From positions 3,088,641 to 3,152,640 of the forward strand of contig CP022585.1 in the NCBI GenBank assembly GCA_002243285.1: a DNA stretch of 64,000 nt, read 5' to 3'. The first letter of the stretch is position 1. Each line of letters opens with the position of its first letter. This document shows positions 51,883 through 59,243 of the stretch, piece after piece. The DNA is from Candidatus Fluviicola riflensis. GTDB taxonomy: Bacteria; Bacteroidota; Bacteroidia; Flavobacteriales_D; Crocinitomicaceae. Made by a program: the position numbers and the translations under genes. The notes under the pieces are model-generated. The model saw only the letters and a list, made by a program, of their open reading frames with translations, had not been told where the DNA came from and made no database searches.

Positions 51883-51967
51883 CGGAGAGTGAGGGATTCG
51901 AACCCCCGGTACCTCGCGGTACAACGGTTTTCAAGACCGCCGCAATCGACCACTCTGCCAACTCTCC
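51883..51967 (-). tRNA. tRNA-Ser (anticodon UGA)
   Basis: 85 nt, minus strand. The acceptor arms GGAGAGT (51967-51961) and ACTCTCC (51890-51884) pair fully. The D arm, the anticodon loop CTTGAAA (anticodon TGA), a long variable arm GTACCGCGAGGTAC as in class II serine tRNAs, and the T loop GGTTCGAATCC are all present. No CCA is encoded. It reads codons UCA/UCG-type serine. Confidence 0.95.
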
Positions 51968-52140
51968 GCGACAAAAGTAGTAATACTTTCATTTCTGACA
52001 AGCCCGACTGAAAAAAAAACCAGTATTAATTACTTGTTACTTGAAAATCAACCTACTTTAATCAATCAGTTTTCTTTTCCTTGCTCCAATCGCCCGATTT
52101 AAGGCCGATATTCACTACTTTTAACACAGAAAATCATCGT

Positions 52141-53598
52141 ATGAACCGTTTGCTTCTAACTTTATGCTGTGTGGTAGCGCTAGGCTCCAATGTTTTCGGC
52201 CAGACCGGAAAGCTAAAAGCATATATCGACCAGAAAACTTTCTATTCTCCCGAAACAGGGAATTATGCCGAAGTCCAGATCCAATTTGTAGGTTACACGC
52301 TCAAGTATGAAGCCGTAGAAGGCGGATTACGCTCAAAAGTAGCGATCGATATTGCTGCTGTAAATGCTGCCAACGACACATTGGTTGCCAATGCTTATGT
52401 ACTTGAAAGTCCTGTAATGCGGGATTCTATTATCGAAGATTTTTTCGATATCGTGCGTTTTCCTTTGGCTCCCGGCAAATACACCGTTCATGTTTCGTTA
52501 CTCGACCTAGTTGGAAATGCAGGTGAAATGCGCGGTGAAATCGAAATGCAGATTCCGACTTACGCCAATACAGTGAGCGTTTCTGACATTCTGATCGCCG
52601 AGTTTGCCAATAAAACGATTGAGCCAACAGTGTTTTCCAAAAGCGGATACGATATCATTCCACGGATTTCCAATTTTTTCCCGGCCGATTTGACCAGTTT
52701 GCCTTACTACACAGAATTATACAATACCGATATGTTTCCCGACTCGTTGTTTGCCGTGCGTCAGCGCATTGTATCAACCACCGATTCCAAAGAAATGGTC
52801 GAATTCACCCGTTACACGAAAATGACCGCTGCTCCGGTGGTTCCATTGTTCCGCAACGTTGACATTTCCAAATTACCATCGGGTTCTTACCGATTGGAAT
52901 TAGCGATAATGGACAGAAGCAATACCGAACAGGGCGAAGCTGCTTACTATTATTTTGAACGCATCAATGAATTTGAAGTGCTGACCAATATCGACGATAT
53001 TGTACTGAATCCTGACTTTCAGGCAATGATAACCGATGATTCGGTGGAATATTACATGGCCAGCCTCATTCCGATTGCGCGCCCGGCCGAAGTCAAAAAT
53101 ATTCTTGAAAACATCAAATCCGGCAATAAGGAAAACTGCCGGAAACACTTGCAGCAATTCTGGATCCAGACTTCAGGAAATAATGCCTTTAGCGCTTGGG
53201 TGGACTATAAAAAGCAGGTAATGATGGTTGAAGAACTATATGGTAATAACTTCCTGGAAGGCTACGAAACGGATCGCGGACGTGTTTACCTGCAATACGG
53301 ACCACCGAATAATATCATTACCCGGGAAACATCGCCTTCAGAATATCCTTACGAAATCTGGCATTACTACAAAATTAAGATGTACAGCAACAAACGTTTT
53401 GTGTTCTACAACCCTGATTTGGTAAACAAAGGATATCGTTTATTACATTCAGATATGGTGGGTGAACAGCAAAATTACCGCTGGCCGCAGGCGTTGGCAA
53501 AACGCAACAGCTCCAATATCAATATCGATGACCCGAATGATGGCAATAATTCCCATTACGGTGGTAATGCACTTCAGGATTACAATCTTACACGCTGA
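52141..53598 (+). CDS. GWxTD-domain exported protein
   Basis: 485 residues from the ATG at 52141, where a signal peptide starts (about 1-20, ending N-V-F-G-Q); an upstream in-frame start adds 20 residues before it. The N-terminal two thirds are beta-rich. The C-terminal GWxTD-type region (about 330-460) has F-L-E-G-Y-E-T-D-R-G-R-V-Y-L-Q-Y-G-P-P-N-N-I and Y-E-I-W-H-Y-Y. The function of the domain is unknown; it is widespread in Bacteroidota and Acidobacteriota. A glycosyltransferase gene follows after 8 bp. Confidence 0.88.
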   Translation: MNRLLLTLCCVVALGSNVFGQTGKLKAYIDQKTFYSPETGNYAEVQIQFVGYTLKYEAVEGGLRSKVAIDIAAVNAANDTLVANAYVLESPVMRDSIIEDFFDIVRFPLAPGKYTVHVSLLDLVGNAGEMRGEIEMQIPTYANTVSVSDILIAEFANKTIEPTVFSKSGYDIIPRISNFFPADLTSLPYYTELYNTDMFPDSLFAVRQRIVSTTDSKEMVEFTRYTKMTAAPVVPLFRNVDISKLPSGSYRLELAIMDRSNTEQGEAAYYYFERINEFEVLTNIDDIVLNPDFQAMITDDSVEYYMASLIPIARPAEVKNILENIKSGNKENCRKHLQQFWIQTSGNNAFSAWVDYKKQVMMVEELYGNNFLEGYETDRGRVYLQYGPPNNIITRETSPSEYPYEIWHYYKIKMYSNKRFVFYNPDLVNKGYRLLHSDMVGEQQNYRWPQALAKRNSSNINIDDPNDGNNSHYGGNALQDYNLTR

Positions 53599-53606
53599 TC
53601 CGGTTT

Positions 53607-54638
53607 ATGGCGCATCCTGATTTGGCAATTGTCATTCTCAATTGGAACGGACAACACTTTCTTGAGCAATTTTTACCCGCGGTGATTGAACATTCGGCAC
53701 CGCATCGTGTTGTATTGGCCGACAATGCTTCCACAGATGATTCGGTTGCGTTTGTGAAAACCAACTTCCCAACGGTTGAAATTGTTGTAAATACTGAAAA
53801 TGGTGGTTTTGCGAAAGGATACAATGATGCGTTAAAACAGGTGAACGCTGAATTTTACCTGTTACTGAACAGTGACGTTGAAGTAACAGAAGGCTGGCTT
53901 GAACCGTTGCTGGAAGCGATGAACGATCCGCAGGTTGCAGGTTGTCAGCCAAAAATCAACGCTTTTCACCGCAAAGGACATTTTGAACATGCTGGCGCTT
54001 CAGGCGGATTTATTGATCGTTTTTTCTTTCCGTTTTGCCGCGGGCGTATTTTTAGTGCGATCGAATCCGATTACGGTCAATACAACTACCCTTCCGATAT
54101 TTTTTGGGCAACCGGCGCCTGTATGCTGATCCGTTCGAAAGTTTATTGGAGTGCCGGTGGTTTGGACGAACGATTTTTCGCACACATGGAAGAAATCGAT
54201 CTGTGCTGGCGGTCTCAACGCATGGGACATCGGTTTATGGTGATTCCTGCATCAACTGTATACCATGTTGGTGGCGGAACATTGGATTATCTTTCACCCC
54301 GAAAAACATACCTTAATTTCAGAAACAGCTTACTGATGATTCACAAGAATTACGACGGTTTGCTTTTCTGGATGCTTTTTCGCCGTATGTCGCTGGATGG
54401 AATTGCGGCAACCGTGTTTTTATTCAAAGGGCAATTCCCCCATTTCCGGGCTGTTTTTAATGCGCACATGTCTTTCTACAAGCTGTTATCTTCTTCGCGG
54501 ATCGAACGCAAAAAATATGCGCATCTGAAGGGTAAAATTACAGTAGGGAAATACCGCGGAAGTATTTTGTTTGCCCGGTATATTCAGGGAGTAAAAGATT
54601 TTAGCAAATTGAATCAGCGCTTGTTTAAAAACGATTGA
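53607..54638 (+). CDS. Glycosyltransferase family 2
   Basis: 343 residues. The N-terminal nucleotide-sugar-binding fold has A-I-V-I-L-N-W-N-G, A-D-N-A-S-T-D-D-S, N-G-G-F-A-K-G-Y-N and the D-x-D-equivalent L-L-L-N-S-D-V-E-V. The acceptor part has W-A-T-G-A-C-M-L-I-R and F-F-A-H-M-E-E-I-D-L-C-W-R. This is the GT2 form of rhamnosyl-type transferases; the sugar and acceptor are unknown. The last 25 bp overlap aroQ on the other strand. Confidence 0.92.
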   Translation: MAHPDLAIVILNWNGQHFLEQFLPAVIEHSAPHRVVLADNASTDDSVAFVKTNFPTVEIVVNTENGGFAKGYNDALKQVNAEFYLLLNSDVEVTEGWLEPLLEAMNDPQVAGCQPKINAFHRKGHFEHAGASGGFIDRFFFPFCRGRIFSAIESDYGQYNYPSDIFWATGACMLIRSKVYWSAGGLDERFFAHMEEIDLCWRSQRMGHRFMVIPASTVYHVGGGTLDYLSPRKTYLNFRNSLLMIHKNYDGLLFWMLFRRMSLDGIAATVFLFKGQFPHFRAVFNAHMSFYKLLSSSRIERKKYAHLKGKITVGKYRGSILFARYIQGVKDFSKLNQRLFKND

Positions 54639-55027
54639 AGCGCCAGGTGATAGCCTTCTAATCCGAATCCCATAATGGAGCCCTTACACACCGCTGTGAT
54701 CAATGAATCGTGGCGGAAAGATTCCCGCTGCGCAAGGTTGCTGATGTGTACTTCTACCACCGGAACCGAAATCGCAGCGATACAATCACGGATAGCAACG
54801 CTTGTATGCGTGTAACCGCCTGCGTTTAAAATGATTCCGTCGTGTTTTGAAGCCTGCAACGCATTGATAATTTCACCTTCTACATTTGATTGTACGTAGT
54901 CGATTGTACAATCTTCGGCAGTTCTTAACACTTCCAGGTATTCCAAAAATGTTTGATTGCCGTAAATTTGTGGCTCACGTGTGCCAAGAAGGTTTAAATT
55001 AGGGCCGTTAACAATTAAGAAATTCAT
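54614..55027 (-). CDS. aroQ: Type II 3-dehydroquinate dehydratase
   Basis: 137 residues, the usual length. It dehydrates 3-dehydroquinate in the shikimate pathway. Motifs: I-V-N-G-P-N-L-N-L-L-G-T-R-E-P-x-I-Y-G with the catalytic Tyr, N-A-G-G-Y-T-H-T-S-V-A-I-R-D, and V-E-V-H-I-S-N with the catalytic His. Its 3' end overlaps the glycosyltransferase gene, and its start codon is only 2 bp from the divergent xerD start. Confidence 0.96.
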   Translation of the reverse strand: MNFLIVNGPNLNLLGTREPQIYGNQTFLEYLEVLRTAEDCTIDYVQSNVEGEIINALQASKHDGIILNAGGYTHTSVAIRDCIAAISVPVVEVHISNLAQRESFRHDSLITAVCKGSIMGFGLEGYHLALQSFLNKR

Positions 55028-55029
55028 AC

Positions 55030-55935
55030 ATGCGCAATTGGGAACGCTATATTAAGCAATTTGTTCATTACTTGAAAATAGAACGCAGTTTGGCGGAAAA
55101 CTCGATCCTTGCTTATCAGCAGGATATTGAGAAGCTGAAGGATGCTTGCATGGCGCAGGAATTGCCGGCAGAAACGGTTTCGACCAACGACCTGAAGTCT
55201 TTTGTTGCCGGGTTGTACGATCTCGGATTGAGCGCCCGTTCGCAGGCGCGGATTATCAGTGGATGGAAACAATTCTTTGATTTTCTGCTGTTGGAAGAAA
55301 TTCGAAAAGACGATCCGAGTGAAGGGCTCGATTTGCCTAAAATAGGCCGTAAATTGCCCGAAGTATTAACCATTGAGGAAATTGACAGGATCGTGTCAGT
55401 AATCGATTTGAGTAAAGCAGAAGGACAGCGCAACCGGGCGATTGTTGAAACATTGTACAGCTGTGGATTGCGTGTAAGTGAGTTGACCAACCTGAAACTA
55501 CAGGATTGTTTTTTCGAGGAAGGGTTTTTACGTGTGATTGGAAAAGGGAACAAGGAACGATTGGTTCCTGTGAGTCTGTCTGTGATTGATGAAGTCGGCG
55601 ATTACCTGGTACATCACCGATCAGGGCTTCCTATTCAGCGCGGACACGAAGCGTTTGTATTTCTCAACCGCAGAGGTGCACAACTGACGCGCATCATGAT
55701 TTATACGCTGATTAAAAACTTTTCGGCGCTTGCCGGAATCCGGAAAAATATCAGTCCACATACGTTTCGTCATTCATTTGCCACGCACCTCATCGAAGGT
55801 GGAGCAAATTTACGCGCCATCCAGGAAATGCTGGGCCATGAAAGTATTACGACAACCGAAATTTACACGCATTTGGATCAACGCTTTTTGCGGGAAGCAA
55901 TTATTTCGTATCATCCGCGAAATGTGAAGTTTTAA
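55030..55935 (+). CDS. xerD: Site-specific tyrosine recombinase XerD
   Basis: 301 residues. N-terminal SAM-like core-binding domain (about 5-90) and catalytic domain (about 108-301) with Arg148, Lys172, His244, Arg247, His270 and the nucleophile Tyr279 (S-P-H-T-F-R-H-S-F-A-T-H; M-L-G-H-E-S-I-T-T-T-E-I-Y-T-H). It resolves chromosome dimers at dif with a partner Xer. Length and motifs are the housekeeping form, not an element integrase. Its stop shares the bases TTAA with the stop of the convergent gene. Confidence 0.93.
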   Translation: MRNWERYIKQFVHYLKIERSLAENSILAYQQDIEKLKDACMAQELPAETVSTNDLKSFVAGLYDLGLSARSQARIISGWKQFFDFLLLEEIRKDDPSEGLDLPKIGRKLPEVLTIEEIDRIVSVIDLSKAEGQRNRAIVETLYSCGLRVSELTNLKLQDCFFEEGFLRVIGKGNKERLVPVSLSVIDEVGDYLVHHRSGLPIQRGHEAFVFLNRRGAQLTRIMIYTLIKNFSALAGIRKNISPHTFRHSFATHLIEGGANLRAIQEMLGHESITTTEIYTHLDQRFLREAIISYHPRNVKF

Positions 55936-57434
55936 AACCGGAAGTGGAATCCCAGCTGCGGAGTAATGAAGTACCGCTTGCGATCCAATCCTTCGTAGAT
56001 TACGGCTTGCTTTAATTCCATTCCGGTGCTGACTCCGGCGCTAAACATCCATTGATTCCAGGTATAAGTCAAATGGAACCGTCCGGCTACGTTCATACTA
56101 AAATCGTTGATCGTTGGCGCAGGCATACCGTTTAATTCACCGATTGATACTTTGTGGAACTGGAATACCGCACCTGCATTGACCAATAAACCCCATTGGT
56201 CTGAAAACTTAAAATGTTTTGTAAAGAAAACCGGAATTCCGATGGTTTGAATCCGGTTCAACTGACTGAAATCCGTTGAAAGCGTATCATCATAATAGTA
56301 GGTCGTATCCTGATATCCTGTAATAGAATCGGGCACGTTCGGATTTCCGTAAATTGGAATACTGTCGTTGATCACAATTGCAGAGTCTAAGATTTGCAGG
56401 TTGGTCAACTTAAACGTTTCCTGCCGTTGATTAAACCCAAAACCGGTACTCAATCCGTAACCGGCAAAAAGATTACGATTGATTTCAGCAGAAAACTGAA
56501 ACGAAGGTTTTTCGGAAACGGATCGCAGTTCGTCATTGCTCTTCGAATTGATACCGAAGGACGGGCCAGCATACAACGATGCCAGCCAGTTTCCTCCCGC
56601 ATTTTTATTTTTAGGCGGCTTTGTTTTATTTACTTTATTCTCTGTTGAATCAGCTGCTTGAGGGGTAACCGGATTTTCCTTCGGGTCGGTAACAACAGGA
56701 TCGGTTTTCTTTGGCGGATCAGTATCTGAAGTTCCGCTATTATTTGGATCAACCGGATTTTCAGGATCGGATTTTCCATTGCCTTCATTCGAAGAATTGC
56801 CCGGATTGTTGCCATCGTCGCCTGGCGGATTCAACGCATTGTTGGTCAAATCCAGCGCCGATAGTTCATTAAAACCCAGAGTTTCCGTATTGTTCTTTTT
56901 CCCCGCTGATTTTTTACCGGAAACACCTTTCTTTTTTGATCCGTTGGTTTTCTTCGGCGCGGTTTGATTGTTTTTAGCCGACTTGGGGGATTTCGGATTT
57001 ATTGACTCCTGTTCCACCAATGAGTTGCTTTGATTTCCTTCCGAATAAATTCCTTTTTTAGTTCCGGAATCTGTTGCGGACAGCGAAGTATTGCTTTCAC
57101 CCGGCTGACCGGAAGAAGATTTAGAGGATCGTGTTGCTGATGAATTATTTTTAGAATGATCTGTCGTTTTTGAATTCGTGTTGTTGGCAGGTGTTTCGCC
57201 CGAGGCCAGCTGATGAGTTGAAGTACCTTGTTTATCGGATGAATTATTAAAAAAGAAAAGCAATGAAGTTGTTCCCAGGAGTACTACCAGCCCGAAAATC
57301 CACCATCCTCCGCGTTTGTTTGAAGCTCCACCGATCTTACTGTCGATTGCCTCTTTTACCGCAGGCGGAGGTGCTACTTCGAAATGATCAAACGAAGAGC
57401 GAAATAAATCTTCTATGTTATTGTCCTCTTTCAT
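55932..57434 (-). CDS. ECF-sigma partner: membrane-anchored protein with C-terminal beta-barrel-like domain
   Basis: 500 residues. Residues 1-40 (D-L-F-R-S-S-F-D-H-F-E-V-A-P-P-P-A-V-K-E-A-I) match the short cytoplasmic segment that follows ECF sigma genes in Bacteroidota. One transmembrane helix lies at about 43-62, then about 225 residues of Asn/Ser/Lys/Pro-rich linker (65-288). About 210 residues of beta-barrel type follow, starting N-W-L-A-S-L-Y-A-G-P-S-F-G-I-N and ending L-G-F-H-F-R-F. The start overlaps the sigma stop (ATGA). The layout suggests one protein in contact with the cytoplasm, inner membrane, periplasm and outer membrane, possibly acting as anti-sigma factor and sensor. Confidence 0.75.
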   Translation of the reverse strand: MKEDNNIEDLFRSSFDHFEVAPPPAVKEAIDSKIGGASNKRGGWWIFGLVVLLGTTSLLFFFNNSSDKQGTSTHQLASGETPANNTNSKTTDHSKNNSSATRSSKSSSGQPGESNTSLSATDSGTKKGIYSEGNQSNSLVEQESINPKSPKSAKNNQTAPKKTNGSKKKGVSGKKSAGKKNNTETLGFNELSALDLTNNALNPPGDDGNNPGNSSNEGNGKSDPENPVDPNNSGTSDTDPPKKTDPVVTDPKENPVTPQAADSTENKVNKTKPPKNKNAGGNWLASLYAGPSFGINSKSNDELRSVSEKPSFQFSAEINRNLFAGYGLSTGFGFNQRQETFKLTNLQILDSAIVINDSIPIYGNPNVPDSITGYQDTTYYYDDTLSTDFSQLNRIQTIGIPVFFTKHFKFSDQWGLLVNAGAVFQFHKVSIGELNGMPAPTINDFSMNVAGRFHLTYTWNQWMFSAGVSTGMELKQAVIYEGLDRKRYFITPQLGFHFRF

Positions 57435-57970
57435 GCTCTTACTTTTTCGGCATCCAACAATTGATGAATCATTCGTTTTGCTTTGAAGAACTGCGATTTA
57501 CTTGTGCTTTCGCTGATTTCAAGGTGCTCGGCAATTTCTTTATGCGTCAGGTTTTCTATTACAAACAAATTGAATACCGTTCTGTAACCGTCTGGTAATT
57601 TTGTCAAAACGGTCAGAAGCTGCTTGCGCAACAACTCTGCATCCTCCGTTTCTATATTTATTTCATGTTGCTGATCGAAGAACGAATCTTCTTCATGTAA
57701 CACGAACTTGTAGTGTTGTTTAATATAAGTTAATGCACAATTGATCGTGATGGTTTTTATCCAGGCGGCCAGCGGTTTGTCTAATGAATATTGACCACTT
57801 TTTCTGTAAATCCGGATAAAGGCTTCCTGCAAAACATCTTGTGCGTCATCCTGGCAACGTGTATAGCGAAGGCATACGCCGAACATCGCCGCCGAATAAG
57901 CAGCATAAATAGCGTCGAAAGCTTTACGATCACCATTTCTAAAACGTTCTTCTATTTCCCTTGTTATCAC
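57431..57970 (-). CDS. ECF-type RNA polymerase sigma factor
   Basis: 179 residues. Region 2 (about 20-88) has A-F-D-A-I-Y-A-A-Y and D-D-A-Q-D-V-L-Q-E-A-F-I-R-I-Y-R, with K-P-L-A-A-W-I-K-T-I. Region 4 (about 115-172) has L-P-D-G-Y-R-T-V-F-N-L-F-V-I-E-N-L-T-H-K-E-I-A-E-H-L-E-I-S-E-S-T-S-K-S. It overlaps the next gene by 4 bp, which makes that gene the likely regulator of its activity. Its regulon is unknown. Confidence 0.93.
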   Translation of the reverse strand: MITREIEERFRNGDRKAFDAIYAAYSAAMFGVCLRYTRCQDDAQDVLQEAFIRIYRKSGQYSLDKPLAAWIKTITINCALTYIKQHYKFVLHEEDSFFDQQHEINIETEDAELLRKQLLTVLTKLPDGYRTVFNLFVIENLTHKEIAEHLEISESTSKSQFFKAKRMIHQLLDAEKVRA

Positions 57971-58139
57971 ACGTTTAATTCATTTCAATTGCCAACAATG
58001 TTTCTCCAAACTGTCGTTAACGCCACTAAAACTATTTTTTCATAACCTGATTATTTTTTTGCTGCTAACTCAGTTACCCGTGTCAATTTCAAAAGGTTGC
58101 CTGGTGATGAAAATAATGTTCTAGGGAGACGTAAATGGC

Positions 58140-59144
58140 TTAAAAAAGTTCGGTGTCTTCGAGGCGCAGTCGGGCGCGATTGATGAATTGCGTCAGGCTT
58201 TCGAAGTAGCTGTTGCGTTGTCGCGGATTTTCAGTACTGATACAAATACAGCTTTTGAGCATGGATTGAAATACAGAAAACGATTTATTGACGTAATCCT
58301 GATCGATTGTATACAGGTAATTCATCATGTTGTGGGTAATGTACAACATGCGGTATGCATTGGTCTCGGCTATAATGGTATTGTCCTGAATATAGGTTTG
58401 ATGCAGGTAAAGTTTAAAGCTATCTTCGTCTGTGATTACGGGTTGACCGATAATGAACTTTCGACCGATTTCTGCTTGCGCTTGTATGTGAAGAATCACT
58501 TTCTCGGTTTCATCCAGTAAATAAAGTGCATCTTCTTTCGAGGCGAAATAGCCCAGTTCATAAAACGACACAATTTCACGGACCAATCCTTTTCCGGCAT
58601 CGAAGCCTACCACTTCTGTACTTTTTATGCGGATGTAAAATTGCAGCATTTGTTGCAGTGATTCGTCGGAAATATCACCTTTCCAGCCTTTGTAGTATTT
58701 CTCATTATCCAGTTTCGGAATCTTGAGATAACATTTGGCAAAATACATGAGTTTGAACCGAATCAATGCCGGGGAATTCAACAGCTGGAAAATGACCAGG
58801 TCGAGGTAAGACATAAACAATTCCGACGTGCGCTGTGCCGCCATGCGTTTATAGCCCTCCATGATGCCATTCAGGTAATTATCAAACGAAAACTCGCTGC
58901 GTTGAATGGGATTGTACTGAAAAGTGACGCTCTGCCCGCTAACACCGATTATTTTGTCAATCGATAAATCGTATTTTGAACAAAGCAGGCGAATTTCTTC
59001 CGGTTTCAATGCCGTTTCTCCGCGCGCACGACGATAAGCAGAATCGCGTGAAAGATCAAGATCATCCATGAGCAAGCGACCGAGTGACATATCGTGCGGT
59101 AGTTTTGCCTTGAGTTGTTCGAGCAGTCGGTTTTGAATGTCCAT
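58140..59144 (-). CDS. Helix-turn-helix-like regulator with long helical C-terminus, unknown
   Basis: 334 residues from the ATG at 59144; an in-frame ATG at 59216 is less likely, since the added codons look non-coding. The N-terminal 65 residues (L-G-R-L-L-M-D-D-L-D-L-S-R-D-S-A-Y-R-R-A-R-G-E-T-A-L-K-P-E-E-I-R-L-L-C) resemble a Cro/C1-type helix-turn-helix. The remainder is alpha-helical, with TPR-like spacing but no clear repeat. No signal peptide. A similar architecture is known from conserved Bacteroidota proteins without assigned role. Confidence 0.65.
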   Translation of the reverse strand: MDIQNRLLEQLKAKLPHDMSLGRLLMDDLDLSRDSAYRRARGETALKPEEIRLLCSKYDLSIDKIIGVSGQSVTFQYNPIQRSEFSFDNYLNGIMEGYKRMAAQRTSELFMSYLDLVIFQLLNSPALIRFKLMYFAKCYLKIPKLDNEKYYKGWKGDISDESLQQMLQFYIRIKSTEVVGFDAGKGLVREIVSFYELGYFASKEDALYLLDETEKVILHIQAQAEIGRKFIIGQPVITDEDSFKLYLHQTYIQDNTIIAETNAYRMLYITHNMMNYLYTIDQDYVNKSFSVFQSMLKSCICISTENPRQRNSYFESLTQFINRARLRLEDTELF

Positions 59145-59243
59145 GCCACTAAGATAGTAGTTTTGCTGAAAGTTCAAAAAATCTCTAAAAACAAAACGGC
59201 CGCATGCATGGTGCACACAGCCGTTTGTTTAGATTTATTGCCC

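Noticed and set aside
51702..52001. 99-codon minus-strand frame across tRNA-Ser
   Set aside because: It reads through the tRNA and its terminator; a familiar artefact of tRNA regions.
55030..55935. XerD as integrase of a mobile element at the tRNA-Ser repeat
   Set aside because: Length, motifs and position beside aroQ are those of the housekeeping recombinase; it is 3 kb from the tRNA with unrelated genes between.
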